DNA of 64,000 nucleotides, from assembly GCF_003076635.1 (NCBI RefSeq), contig NZ_QDKG01000003.1, positions 493,369 through 557,368 of the forward strand, given 5' to 3'. Both the position numbers and the translations under genes were made by a program. This stretch comes from Sphingobacterium corticibacter. Its GTDB lineage: Bacteria > Bacteroidota > Bacteroidia > Sphingobacteriales > Sphingobacteriaceae. The notes under the pieces were generated by a model. It ran no database searches. It saw only the letters and a program-made list of their open reading frames with translations, and had not been told where the DNA came from. Shown here piece after piece: positions 15,695-24,853 of the stretch (position 1 is its first letter; every line of letters starts with the position of its first letter).

Positions 15695-17089
15695 ATGAAT
15701 ATTACTCTTACTAAAACAGCCATATCTACTATAATGTGTTTTGTGCTCTACACTGCCTCGGCACAAGACACTTTGAACATCTCCGGAATGCCCGAAAGTC
15801 CCGAGAAAAGAGACTTAAGAGTGTCCCTCAACGCTGATGGTTCTAAATTTGTTCAATTCATCCTTTGGAATCAAGTCTGGGTACGTCATTTCGAAAATAA
15901 TCCCGGAACTATGGTAAACGATAATCCGACAAATTATACCACAGATATCGCGTTACGAAGGATCCGAGCTATCGCTTTATTAAATTTATCACCCCGATAT
16001 CGCTTTTTTGTCAATCTGGGTATTGATAATCAAACTTATAATACCGGTGGAGGAACTGGAAGTGGTCCCACAGGAATGGGTAAAAGAGCAGATTTTTATT
16101 ACCATGATGCCTACAATGAATACACTTTGATACCTGACAAAAATCAGACATCAGGAGAAGCCAGTAATTTCACGTTGAACATTGGAGCGGGCTTACACGG
16201 ATGGAATGGTGTCTCACGCATGTATAATGGCAATGGGATAACTACTTTGGGAATTGATATCATGCCTCCTTCTGCTACAACAGATCTTACGGATCAGTTC
16301 GGTCGCCAGTTAGGCATGTACGTACGAGGACATTGGAGTAATCTGAGTTACCGTTTTGCTGCTAATAAACCATTTGCAACAAATCTTATTCCACAAGTTG
16401 GCGGGCCAGCAGTAGACAATAATAGCAAAGGCAATCTGGCGTATAGTTCTTATTTAACTTACAATTTTTGGGAACGAGAAAGTCAAGATGTATCAGTATT
16501 TTCATTCAACTATCTAGGTTCCAAGAAAGTACTCAATATCGGCTCTGGTTTTTACACCACAGCCAATGCGACTATGTCGCAACCTTCTGAAGGAATTTTT
16601 AAGAATCATGCTATTACCATCTTAGGTGCTGATGTATTTCTAGATATGCCGACAGGTCACCGAGGCGCTGCATTTACGACATACATATCATATTACAGTT
16701 ATCGACTTGGGCCAAACTATGTTCGCAATATCGGTTTGATGAATCCCGGTGTACCTGATCCCAACTTTACAGGACAACGTGGTTTTGGAGCGGGAAATAG
16801 CCAACTGATTGCTGGAACTGGAGATGTGTGGTATGGTCAAGCAGGTTATCTAATACCAAAAGTAGAATATCTACCACGTCTTCAACCCTTTGTTGCGCTA
16901 TTTTCACGTAATTTTGATGCCGTTAATCAAAGTGGAAACACGTACCAAGCGGGTGTGAATTTCTTGATTGATCATCATAGATCTAAAATCACTTTTCAAT
17001 TCGATAGCAGACCAATATACGACGATGTGTCTCGAAGGATCTTTCGCCGAGGCAAGGAGTTTTATCTCGGAGCACAGCTCTTCTTTTGA
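15695..17089 (+). CDS. Outer-membrane porin-like beta-barrel protein
   Basis: 464 residues with a signal peptide ending TASAQ (residue 24). The remainder alternates polar and aromatic residues in strand-length units, contains segments such as 'FVQFILWNQVWVRHFENNPG' and 'IALRRIRAIALLNLSPRYRF', and ends in '...EFYLGAQLFF', the terminal aromatic signature of outer-membrane barrels. It resembles the porins that Bacteroidota place in aromatic or organic-acid gene clusters. It follows the decayed homogentisate genes on the same strand and, with the MHS transporter, is one of two intact transport genes left. The substrate is unknown. Confidence 0.72.
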   Translation: MNITLTKTAISTIMCFVLYTASAQDTLNISGMPESPEKRDLRVSLNADGSKFVQFILWNQVWVRHFENNPGTMVNDNPTNYTTDIALRRIRAIALLNLSPRYRFFVNLGIDNQTYNTGGGTGSGPTGMGKRADFYYHDAYNEYTLIPDKNQTSGEASNFTLNIGAGLHGWNGVSRMYNGNGITTLGIDIMPPSATTDLTDQFGRQLGMYVRGHWSNLSYRFAANKPFATNLIPQVGGPAVDNNSKGNLAYSSYLTYNFWERESQDVSVFSFNYLGSKKVLNIGSGFYTTANATMSQPSEGIFKNHAITILGADVFLDMPTGHRGAAFTTYISYYSYRLGPNYVRNIGLMNPGVPDPNFTGQRGFGAGNSQLIAGTGDVWYGQAGYLIPKVEYLPRLQPFVALFSRNFDAVNQSGNTYQAGVNFLIDHHRSKITFQFDSRPIYDDVSRRIFRRGKEFYLGAQLFF

Positions 17090-17152
17090 AAGATAGCCAG
17101 GTTAGTAAAAATTTGAATAAAAATAGAACAATGCCTCAAAATACTATAAAAA

Positions 17153-17186
17153 GAATCCCCCGAAAGCCAACACTTTCGGGGGATTC
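17153..17186. terminator. Bidirectional terminator between porin and GMC operon
   Basis: Perfect 14-bp GC-rich stem GAATCCCCCGAAAG (17153-17166) / CTTTCGGGGGATTC (17173-17186), loop CCAACA. A-rich sequence upstream and T-rich downstream allow it to serve both convergent units. Confidence 0.9.
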
Positions 17187-17210
17187 TTTAATATGAAAAA
17201 AAACAAGCTG

Positions 17211-17780
17211 TTATATCGCCCAAGCTTTATCCCCCTTCTTATATGGGAACTCTCCGTCATAACGACCAGGAATCTTCACATAATTCAGTGCTTGCTTCAT
17301 ACCTACTTCAGAAGTGAAGAATCCAGTCAGCGTCAGTTGCTTCAACATCGTGAAGAAATGATTAGGATCTTCCTCTTTCTTATTTGTCTGGTATTCTTTC
17401 GCTTCTTTGTCATATTCATTCACAAAAGTGAGCTGCTCTTCAGGGGTTAGCTGTTGGAAATCTTTGCCGTGCTTTTCATTGGCACGATCATCGATTTTGC
17501 CGAGGCCTTCCATGAAAGCTTTTTGATCTTCCGGTGAATAACAATCGCGAATCATAACAGGAATGAATTCTCCTACACCAGCCTCTTTGGCTCCTGGTGT
17601 TGAAGTTTTAGGTAGAATTGCTTCTGCTAAATCTCCTAAAAGGTTCATCGTGTCTTTCTCAAAAAGTGAAGCGACTTCCTTAGACGCTGTTCGTGTACAG
17701 CCCTCCAAAAACAGACTGCTTCCGATTACGGCGCCGCCCATTAATAGTGCTACACGTTGAATGGCTTCTCTTCTATTCAT
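17211..17780 (-). CDS. Gluconate 2-dehydrogenase subunit 3 family protein, exported
   Basis: 189 residues. The N-terminus has a twin-arginine motif (NRREAIQ) followed by a hydrophobic helix and a lipobox-like LFLEGC at residues 24-29, so it is exported and perhaps lipidated. The body 'LLGDLAEAILPKTSTPGAKE', 'VGEFIPVMIRDCYSPEDQKA' and 'FFTMLKQLTLTGFFTSE' matches the gluconate 2-dehydrogenase subunit 3 family (LacA of the Caulobacter lacABC glycoside dehydrogenase), the small partner of an exported GMC flavoprotein. It is the last gene of the operon, 11 bases after the Gfo/Idh/MocA gene. It probably assists export or maturation of the GMC subunit. Confidence 0.9.
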   Translation of the reverse strand: MNRREAIQRVALLMGGAVIGSSLFLEGCTRTASKEVASLFEKDTMNLLGDLAEAILPKTSTPGAKEAGVGEFIPVMIRDCYSPEDQKAFMEGLGKIDDRANEKHGKDFQQLTPEEQLTFVNEYDKEAKEYQTNKKEEDPNHFFTMLKQLTLTGFFTSEVGMKQALNYVKIPGRYDGEFPYKKGDKAWAI

Positions 17781-17791
17781 TTTTTTAATGC

Positions 17792-19216
17792 TTAAAACTT
17801 ATACTTCATTTCCCAGCCCGAACGGTACTCACGCTTCACGAATTGGTTGACCATATCAAAGTTTGTTACTTTCATATTGTCATTATCCCATAACAATTTC
17901 AAGTTACGGCCTGGGTATTTACCATCAACATTCATATCTGCACCGCGGATCGCTAAGTTTGCCATTAGTAGACACTCTGTCAACGGACCAGAAATCTCGA
18001 AAGGTGCACTCACCTCTTTCTTGCCATATCCCGCAATACAAGCTTCTACCCATTGTGCGTAGTGACCTGATGCTTGACCTGGCACGCGCTCGTATTTTAA
18101 GGCTACTTGCTCTTTACGTGAAGTAGGCAACAAACGTGCATTTTCACCATACGTATCAGCCAAGATTTTACCTTTTGTACCGATCATCAAAATACCATTA
18201 CCACCATCTCCGAAGATTTCGTTTGCTTCTAATTCTTCTGGACGTGCTGGTTGAATACCACCATCCATCCAATGCAAGGTAACTGGTCCAGCAGTACGAT
18301 CTGTTTTCGGGAAAGTCATCGTAGCGTGGCTGGACGGAGGACAACTTTCTGGGAATACACCACGTTTGAACTCGTCAACATATACCGTACCCACACTCGC
18401 ATGTACGTCTTGTACATATTGCAAGCCTAGTACGCTGAAAGGAACTTCTACTAAGTGACATCCCATATCACCTAAAGCTCCCGTACCATAATCCCACCAT
18501 CCGCGCCAGTTAAATGGTACGAGGTGATCTACGTAATCTTTTTGTGGCGCAGTACCTAACCAAAGATCCCAATCCAATTCCTTAGGAATTTCGGCTTTAC
18601 CTGCTGGCCATTTGATACCTTGAGGCCATACTGGTCTGTCTGTCCAACAATATACCGTATGTACATCGCCCACTAGACCAGCTTCGTACCACTCTTTTAC
18701 TTGACGCGTACCATCATTTGATGACCCTTGGTTACCCATTTGAGTAACTACTTTATAGCGTTTGGCAGCATCGGTAAGCACACGAGCTTCCCAGATATCG
18801 TGCGTTAAAGGTTTCTGAACATACACGTGTTTGCCCAACTCCATAGCTGCTAGTGCGTGTATAGCGTGGTTGTGATCTGGTCCAGAAACAGAAACTGCAT
18901 CAATATGTTTGTGCTCTTTGTCGAGCATCTCACGGTAATCTTTATAATATTTAGCTTTCGGGAAGCGACCTCTAGTTTTTGCAGAACGACGATCATCTAC
19001 ATCACAAAGGAATGCAATCTCTGCTTTTCCACTGTCATAAAACGATTTGATATCGCTTTCGCCCTTACCGCCCACACCGATACCTGCAACCATTAGCTTA
19101 TCGCTTGGTGCTACAAATCCCGATCCGCCCAAGACATGACGAGGAACAATCGTAAAAGCTGCAGCTGCAACCGCCGCTTGCTTTATGAAACTTCTTCTTG
19201 AATTCTTATCACTCAT
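17792..19216 (-). CDS. Gfo/Idh/MocA family oxidoreductase with Tat signal
   Basis: 474 residues. A twin-arginine signal (SRRSFIKQAAVAAAAF) precedes a Rossmann domain with 'VAGIGVGGKGESD' (nucleotide-binding glycines) and 'DHNHAIHALAAMELGKHVYV' followed by QKPL, the position of the family EKP motif. The C-terminal alpha/beta domain includes 'WWDYGTGALGDMGCHLVE'. Members bind NAD(P) tightly and oxidise or isomerise sugars; Tat-exported Bacteroidota members are placed in loci that process 3-keto-glycosides. It lies between the GMC oxidoreductase and its small partner in one operon. A role in oxidising or cleaving a keto-glycoside is inferred from context. Confidence 0.9.
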   Translation of the reverse strand: MSDKNSRRSFIKQAAVAAAAFTIVPRHVLGGSGFVAPSDKLMVAGIGVGGKGESDIKSFYDSGKAEIAFLCDVDDRRSAKTRGRFPKAKYYKDYREMLDKEHKHIDAVSVSGPDHNHAIHALAAMELGKHVYVQKPLTHDIWEARVLTDAAKRYKVVTQMGNQGSSNDGTRQVKEWYEAGLVGDVHTVYCWTDRPVWPQGIKWPAGKAEIPKELDWDLWLGTAPQKDYVDHLVPFNWRGWWDYGTGALGDMGCHLVEVPFSVLGLQYVQDVHASVGTVYVDEFKRGVFPESCPPSSHATMTFPKTDRTAGPVTLHWMDGGIQPARPEELEANEIFGDGGNGILMIGTKGKILADTYGENARLLPTSRKEQVALKYERVPGQASGHYAQWVEACIAGYGKKEVSAPFEISGPLTECLLMANLAIRGADMNVDGKYPGRNLKLLWDNDNMKVTNFDMVNQFVKREYRSGWEMKYKF

Positions 19217-19246
19217 GTTTTTTAGTGTTTATTAGGTGTTTTGTTT

Positions 19247-20932
19247 TTATAGGTTTCCTTTTTTCAATTCGCTAACTGCATAGTCTACCGCACGGGCAGT
19301 CAATGCCATGTACGTTAGTGAAGGGTTGACACAAGCTCCAGAGGCCATAGCCGCACCATCGGTCACAAAAACATTTTTCGCATCCCAAACTTGATTATGC
19401 TTGTTTAATACCGAATTTTTAGGATCTGTACCCATACGTGCTGTTCCCATCTCATGAATACCTTGACCGAAGCCATATCCACTATCATAAGTATGCACAT
19501 CTTTGGCACCGACAGATTCCAACATTTCTTGCATCTCAGACATCATGTCTGGTCTCATCTTCTTCTCATTGTCTTTGATCTCCATGTCCATTTTCAAAAC
19601 CGGCAATCCCCACTTATCTTTCACGGATTTGTCTAGAGAGATCTTGTTTTCATGGTATGGCAATATTTCGCCAAATGCGGTAAAACCGACACTCCAATTA
19701 CCCGGTTCGGTCATTGCATCTTTCCATGCACCACCAACTGACATCTCGGCTACCTCGCCAGACCAACGGCCACGACTTGCTGCACCTTGATATCCAAATC
19801 CACGTACGTAATCGCGTTTCTTATCGTCGCCCGGTACATTTTGGAAACGTGGCACATATAAACCTGTCGGACGACGTCCATAGAAATATTTGTCTTCGAA
19901 TCCTTCAATTCGTCCACCAGCACCTAGGCGAAAATGGTGATCCATCGCATTGTGACCTAGCTCGCCACTGCTACTTCCCAAGCCACCTTCCCAAACATCG
20001 GTAGCGGAGTTCATCAATACCCAAGTAGAGTTGAATGCCGACGCACAGACAAATACAATTTTCGCATAGTATTCATATGTTTTCCCTGTTTCTGCATCAA
20101 CAATCTCCACACCTGTAGCTTTTTGAGTGTCTTTATCGTACAAGATACGCGTCACGATAGAGAAAGGGCGCAAGGTCAGATTTCCAGTTTTCATAGCTGG
20201 CGGCAATGTGGATGATTGGGTACTAAAGTATGCACCGAAGTTACAACCTAACCAACATTGATTTTGATACTGACAATTAACTCGTCCGTGATGAGGAACG
20301 GTGATATTGGCGGTACGCCCCATGATAAAGTGACGTTTACCACCATAGTTTTTCTTAATACGCTCTACTAAGTCTTTCTCCACCGCATTGAAAGGCATCG
20401 CTGGCATAAAATCGCCATCCGGCAATACATCTAGACCATCTCTATTTCCAGAGATACCAGCCCACTTCTCCGCATAGCTGTACCAAGGTGCGATATCTTT
20501 ATACCGAATCGGCCAATCTGTTCCGTGTCCGTCTTTCAAGTTAGCTTCAAAATCCAGATCAGAAAAACGGTAACTTTGACGTCCCCACATGAGAGAGCGA
20601 CCACCTACGTGATAACCTCTGTACCAGTCAAAACGTTTCTCTTCGGTATACGGGCTTTCTTTTTCGTTCACCCAAAAATCTAGATTTTTCTCGTTCAAAG
20701 CGTAGTCGCGACGCAGTACCGGATAGTCTTCTTCCATCTGCTGGGTACGACCTCCACGGTGCTCATATTCCCAAGTATCTTTATTAGCATGATAGTCTTT
20801 TACGTGTTCTACATTACGTCCACGTTCTAGCATGATAGTCTTTAGGCCTTTTTCCGTCAACTCCTTAGCAGCCCATCCGCCACTGATTCCGGAACCTATA
20901 ACAATTGCGTCATACGTATTACTTTGTACCAT
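19247..20932 (-). CDS. GMC oxidoreductase (glycoside dehydrogenase large subunit type)
   Basis: 561 residues. The N-terminal ADP-binding motif is VIGSGISGGWAAKELTEKG, followed by ERGRNVEHVKDY. The C-terminus holds the GMC active-site region GIHEMGTARMG and the 'TDGAAMASGACVNPSLTYMA' block with the conserved Asn. A cysteine-containing 'CQYQNQCWLGCNFGAYF' stretch lies mid-protein. This subtype, paired with a gluconate-dehydrogenase subunit 3, oxidises the C3 hydroxyl of sugars in glycosides (as in the Caulobacter and Agrobacterium enzymes). No Tat signal is present; the small subunit with its own Tat signal may carry it out. It is the third gene of a five-gene operon. Confidence 0.92.
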   Translation of the reverse strand: MVQSNTYDAIVIGSGISGGWAAKELTEKGLKTIMLERGRNVEHVKDYHANKDTWEYEHRGGRTQQMEEDYPVLRRDYALNEKNLDFWVNEKESPYTEEKRFDWYRGYHVGGRSLMWGRQSYRFSDLDFEANLKDGHGTDWPIRYKDIAPWYSYAEKWAGISGNRDGLDVLPDGDFMPAMPFNAVEKDLVERIKKNYGGKRHFIMGRTANITVPHHGRVNCQYQNQCWLGCNFGAYFSTQSSTLPPAMKTGNLTLRPFSIVTRILYDKDTQKATGVEIVDAETGKTYEYYAKIVFVCASAFNSTWVLMNSATDVWEGGLGSSSGELGHNAMDHHFRLGAGGRIEGFEDKYFYGRRPTGLYVPRFQNVPGDDKKRDYVRGFGYQGAASRGRWSGEVAEMSVGGAWKDAMTEPGNWSVGFTAFGEILPYHENKISLDKSVKDKWGLPVLKMDMEIKDNEKKMRPDMMSEMQEMLESVGAKDVHTYDSGYGFGQGIHEMGTARMGTDPKNSVLNKHNQVWDAKNVFVTDGAAMASGACVNPSLTYMALTARAVDYAVSELKKGNL

Positions 20933-20964
20933 TATCTCGTGTTTTATAATTTCCCAAATACTGT

Positions 20965-22182
20965 TTATTCTGCATTAGCTACATTTCTCGCTGTCGTGTC
21001 TTTAAACATCAACAAGAAGATCACTAACACGGCAAATGCAATTCCGGCTGGAATTAACCAGATGGTCTCCCAATTATGACCACCATCAGCCGTTACATAA
21101 CTTTCTACGATTTTACCCGACAACAAAGATCCGATCAACATACCTACACCGTAAGTTGCTAATGAGATGAAACCTTGTGCCGCACTTTTAATTTTTGGGC
21201 CAGCTAGTTTATCAGTATAAATTTGCCCTGTCACAAAGAAAAAGTCATAACAGATACCGTGCAATACAATACCCATTACCAACATCCAATATCCTTGACC
21301 AGCATCACCAAACGCAAAAAATGCATATCTCAAGACCCAAGCCAGCATACCAATACCCAACATCTTCTTGACTCCTAAACGCACAAATAAGAAAGGCATT
21401 ACTAATAGAAATAAGGTTTCAGATACTTGGCCTAATGACTGTACCGCGGCGGCAGATTGCATACCGATCTCATTCAGATAGATATTAGTAAAGTTATAAT
21501 AGAAGGTAAGCGGCACGCAGATCGCGATGGATGACAAGAAAAACAATAAGAACGATTTGTTTTTCAACAAAGCAAAAGCTTCCAAACCAAGAATCTCACC
21601 GATTGTTGTTTTTTCGTTTTTCTTTGTTGGAGGCGTATCAGGCAAGAATAGACTGAAAATCGCTAGGATACCAGATGCAGCAGCTGCTAAAACAAAGGTT
21701 AGCTGCAAAGAATTTGTTTTCTCCCATGACAACCAGCCGATAACTAATCCAGCAATGATCCATCCTATGGTGCCAAAAACGCGAATACCGGGAAATTGTC
21801 TTTCGGTATCGGTCAATTGGCGGAAGGAAACAGAATTGGCCAATGCCAACGTAGGCATAAAACAAACCATGTACGCCATGACGATAGGCAAAAAGTCATC
21901 AAATGATGTTAATGTGGAAGCGTAATATAATAGCCCCGCACCTACTAGATGCAAAAGACCCAAAATACGTTGTGCTGCAAAGTATTTATCGGCAATCATG
22001 CCGATGATAAAAGGTGCGATAATCGCACCAATGGACTGCGAAAGAAACGCAAGGCCTACATCGCTATCGGAAGCGAGTAAATTATTTTTGACAAAAGTGC
22101 CTAAAGTGACAAACCATGCTCCCCAAATGAAAAATTCGAGAAACATCATGAAAGACAACTTAAATCTAGTAGCAAAGGACAT
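20965..22182 (-). CDS. MFS permease of the nucleoside:H+ symporter (NupG/XapB) type
   Basis: 405 residues with 12 transmembrane helices. The start 'KLSFMMFLEFFIWGAWFVTL' (first helix) and 'SQSIGAIIAPFIIGMIADKYF' are typical of the NHS family. Members import nucleosides in enterobacteria; in Bacteroidota the same family accompanies GMC/Gfo/Idh sugar loci and may transport sugars or keto-sugars. It lies 32 bases after the start-side neighbour GMC gene and 92 bases before the isomerase gene in the operon. The substrate is inferred. Confidence 0.88.
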   Translation of the reverse strand: MSFATRFKLSFMMFLEFFIWGAWFVTLGTFVKNNLLASDSDVGLAFLSQSIGAIIAPFIIGMIADKYFAAQRILGLLHLVGAGLLYYASTLTSFDDFLPIVMAYMVCFMPTLALANSVSFRQLTDTERQFPGIRVFGTIGWIIAGLVIGWLSWEKTNSLQLTFVLAAAASGILAIFSLFLPDTPPTKKNEKTTIGEILGLEAFALLKNKSFLLFFLSSIAICVPLTFYYNFTNIYLNEIGMQSAAAVQSLGQVSETLFLLVMPFLFVRLGVKKMLGIGMLAWVLRYAFFAFGDAGQGYWMLVMGIVLHGICYDFFFVTGQIYTDKLAGPKIKSAAQGFISLATYGVGMLIGSLLSGKIVESYVTADGGHNWETIWLIPAGIAFAVLVIFLLMFKDTTARNVANAE

Positions 22183-22274
22183 ACAAATGGTTTATAAATT
22201 TGTTTTTTAAAAATAGTGAAAAATTCGAGATTCTAAAGATCTATAACAATGTGTTAACAATTCAATTTTAAGGC

Positions 22275-23189
22275 TTAACGAAATGAATCTACCGCGCGGT
22301 AAGATTGAACTAAGCGCTCCTCGCCTTCTTTACCAGACTGAGACATACCGTGTTCCATGCCGACGACGCCTTTATATTCTTTCAGGTGCAACCACTTGAA
22401 AATATTTAAGAAATTAATTTCACCAGTGGTCGGTTCATTACGCCCAGGATTGTCACCGACTTGTACATAAGCAATTTCACTCCAGCATAGTTCCATCAGT
22501 TTGATGAGATTACCTTCATTTTTCTGCTGATGATACACATCGTATAAAATCTTACATGACGGGCTATCGACGGCTTTGCAGATCTCATAAGTCTGATCGG
22601 TATAGCGCAAAAACAAATCTGGTGTATCACTTAATGGTTCTAGCACCATGCTAATACCATGCGGTTCGAAAATCTCGGCACCCCGTTTTAGGCTTTCAAT
22701 CACATTAGCGGTCTGTACACCAATTGGCAGTCTGCGCTCATAATCTCCAGGAACAACAGTGACCCATTTAGCATTAACACGCTTAGCCACTTCGACAGAT
22801 TCTCTACAACCTTTCAAGAAAATATCAAGATGCTCCTGTTTTCCAGCAGCTAAAGTATTCTGTCCGTTTCCCCCTTTTGGCACCACAAATACTCCCATTC
22901 GCATTCCAAGTTTGGCTAGCAGTTCTCCAATTTGCGTTTGCTCGCGCTCGGAGCGAGAAGGCATACCATTATCTTCGATACTGCGAAACCCTAGTTCATG
23001 CATATATTGAATCTCATCTAAAAAGTTTTTGCCCGCACTGGCAGCAAACATACCTTGATGTGGGGCGTAATCGAGATTAAAAGTAGCGTTGGAGTTAGGA
23101 GTTGTGGTTGCCCAAGCATTTCCATGTGGCAATACTGTAGATGCACCTACGGCGAGCGCACTTTTTTTAAGAAAATCCATTCTATTCAT
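22275..23189 (-). CDS. Sugar-phosphate isomerase/epimerase-like TIM barrel (hydroxypyruvate isomerase type), exported
   Basis: 304 residues. The N-terminus MNRMDFLKKSALAVGASTVL is a Tat-like/Sec signal (no RR pair, but the 'FLKKSALAVGA' layout of Bacteroidota sugar isomerases). The xylose-isomerase-like TIM barrel shows the two metal-binding Glu regions 'ISMVLEPLSDTPD' and 'KGVVGMEHGMS', and 'KILYDVYHQQKNEGN'. It heads the operon with the permease, GMC, Gfo/Idh/MocA and subunit-3 genes. The five together fit a pathway in which a glycoside is oxidised at C3 and the keto-sugar is eliminated or isomerised. The exact reaction is not known. Confidence 0.85.
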   Translation of the reverse strand: MNRMDFLKKSALAVGASTVLPHGNAWATTTPNSNATFNLDYAPHQGMFAASAGKNFLDEIQYMHELGFRSIEDNGMPSRSEREQTQIGELLAKLGMRMGVFVVPKGGNGQNTLAAGKQEHLDIFLKGCRESVEVAKRVNAKWVTVVPGDYERRLPIGVQTANVIESLKRGAEIFEPHGISMVLEPLSDTPDLFLRYTDQTYEICKAVDSPSCKILYDVYHQQKNEGNLIKLMELCWSEIAYVQVGDNPGRNEPTTGEINFLNIFKWLHLKEYKGVVGMEHGMSQSGKEGEERLVQSYRAVDSFR

Positions 23190-23339
23190 AACACAGCTTT
23201 ATACAATTCGATCCGCAATGCACGGACCAGTCAGAAGCTAGTAAGTGTTTACTCATGAATTGTTTTATATTGGTAAATGATTCGAAAGATAGGAAATTCG
23301 AAGCATAACATCGATAACAAATCGGTTACAAAATAAAAA

Positions 23340-23406
23340 AAATCATCTTCTGATTAATCCTGACATGGTGCATGGTGCCCCAATCACAATCTTCAGAAGA
23401 TGATTT
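23340..23406 (-). terminator. Long-loop hairpin terminator after the NtrC-like gene
   Basis: Read on the minus strand, a 14-bp stem (23393-23406 with 23340-23353; AAATCATCTTCTGA) closes a loop of 39 bases and is followed by T-rich sequence (23330-23340). The loop contains the tandem CATGGTG-CATGGTG. The 3' T-run supports termination of the response-regulator transcript; the large loop is unusual. Confidence 0.65.
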
Positions 23407-23427
23407 TAGTATAGCGGTGAGTGTACG

Positions 23428-24783
23428 CTATTGTTCCAGCTTATGCAGCTTTAGTTTAGAATCCAATTCTTGGGTCGACAAGCCAACGGCCTGTGCCACA
23501 AGATCCTTACGTCCATTGTATTTACCCAATTGAAAATTGAGATACAATGATTCTGCGTGCTGTTGGTACTCTGCGATAGACTCAAATGCATCTAAATCTA
23601 CCATCTTACGACTTTTGGAATTAGGTTGCGACGGATTAGCAAATGATTCTACTTCTTTGGCCGTTATATTTTTACCACTTAAAATGATTAATCGCTCGAC
23701 CATGTTGCGCAATTCGCGAATATTACCTGTCCAAGGCAACGCTTGCAAGGCTTTCATCGCATCGCTCGTAAACTCTTTTACAGGCATGCTATATTCACCG
23801 CAGATCTCTTCACAGAAAGCGCGCGCGATAATAGGGATATCTCCTTTCCGTTCGTTCAATGGTGGTACGTGAATTAGAATAACACTTAAGCGATGATACA
23901 AGTCCATACGAAAATTGCCTTCTTCGATTTCGCGAAGCAAATCCTTATTAGTAGCGGCAATGACGCGCACATTCACAGAGATCTCTTTATCGCCACCAAC
24001 ACGCGTTATCTTATGTTCTTGCAAAGCGCGTAGTACTTTTGCTTGCGCAGAAAGACTCATATCGCCAATCTCGTCCAAGAAGAGTGTACCGCCGCTGGCT
24101 TGCTCAAATTTTCCAATTCGCTGTTTCACCGCAGATGTAAATGAGCCTTTTTCGTGTCCGAATAGTTCAGATTCAATCAACTCCGAAGGAATCGCGGCAC
24201 AGTTTACCTCAATCAGTGGCGCCGAAGAACGCTCTGACTTCTCATGCAACCAACGCGCAACCAACTCTTTACCAGCACCATTTGCTCCGGTAACTAATAC
24301 GCGAGCATCTGTAGGCGCCACCTTATCGATGGTATCTTTAATTAAGGTAATGCCGTCTGATTCACCTAAGATTTCTTTTGTCTTAGACACCTTTTTCTTT
24401 AAAACTTTGGTTTCTTTCACCAAAGAGCCTTTTTCCAGCGCATTGCGCACCGTGATTAGGAGGCGATTTAGGTCTAAAGGTTTCTCTAAAAAGTCAAATG
24501 CACCTTTACGAGCCGCTTCTACCGCGGTCTCAATAGTACCATGACCAGAAATCATGATGAAAGGCGTATCGCTGAATGTTTTGGAAGTACTCAAGACCTC
24601 CATCCCATCCATCTTATTCATCTTGATATCACATAATACCAAGTCAATTTTTTCTTTTTTTAGAATCTCCAATGCATCGGTGCCGTTATCCACATCTAGC
24701 ACCTTATAATCTTCATATTCTAAAATATCCCGAAGCGAACTTCGGATTGGTCTCTCATCATCAATAATCAGTACTGTAGTCAT
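23428..24783 (-). CDS. Sigma-54-dependent response regulator (NtrC/NtrX type)
   Basis: 451 residues. Receiver domain at 1-115 with acidic pair DD (8-9), phospho-acceptor Asp52 and Lys at 'EKPLD'. AAA+ domain at about 140-365: Walker A GANGAGKE (166-173), 'GSFTSA' at 213-218 in place of the canonical GAFTGA loop, and 'GTLFLDEIGDMS' (Walker B). A short C-terminal helix-turn-helix follows ('NGRKDLVAQAVGLSTQELDS'). Such proteins activate RpoN promoters when phosphorylated. No histidine kinase gene adjoins it; the nearest is 27856-30207, in a different unit. Downstream of rnpB on the same strand and may be partly co-transcribed with it. Confidence 0.92.
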   Translation of the reverse strand: MTTVLIIDDERPIRSSLRDILEYEDYKVLDVDNGTDALEILKKEKIDLVLCDIKMNKMDGMEVLSTSKTFSDTPFIMISGHGTIETAVEAARKGAFDFLEKPLDLNRLLITVRNALEKGSLVKETKVLKKKVSKTKEILGESDGITLIKDTIDKVAPTDARVLVTGANGAGKELVARWLHEKSERSSAPLIEVNCAAIPSELIESELFGHEKGSFTSAVKQRIGKFEQASGGTLFLDEIGDMSLSAQAKVLRALQEHKITRVGGDKEISVNVRVIAATNKDLLREIEEGNFRMDLYHRLSVILIHVPPLNERKGDIPIIARAFCEEICGEYSMPVKEFTSDAMKALQALPWTGNIRELRNMVERLIILSGKNITAKEVESFANPSQPNSKSRKMVDLDAFESIAEYQQHAESLYLNFQLGKYNGRKDLVAQAVGLSTQELDSKLKLHKLEQ

Positions 24784-24853
24784 CTATGACAAATATTTAA
24801 AGTATCATCAATATATACGAAATCTTCTTATATATCTAGCAAAATGTAAAAAA

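Noticed and set aside
21527..21925. 132-codon plus-strand frame within the permease gene.
   Set aside because: Antisense to a 12-helix permease whose frame is intact; no independent evidence.
23340..23406. Hairpin considered as a small RNA gene or attachment site.
   Set aside because: Position directly after a gene stop and the T-run on that strand are better explained by a terminator.
23915..24544. 209-codon open frame on the plus strand, opposite the sigma-54 regulator gene.
   Set aside because: It lies wholly antisense to a well-supported AAA+ gene and its translation shows low-complexity Ser/Ala/Arg composition with no domain; typical shadow frame.
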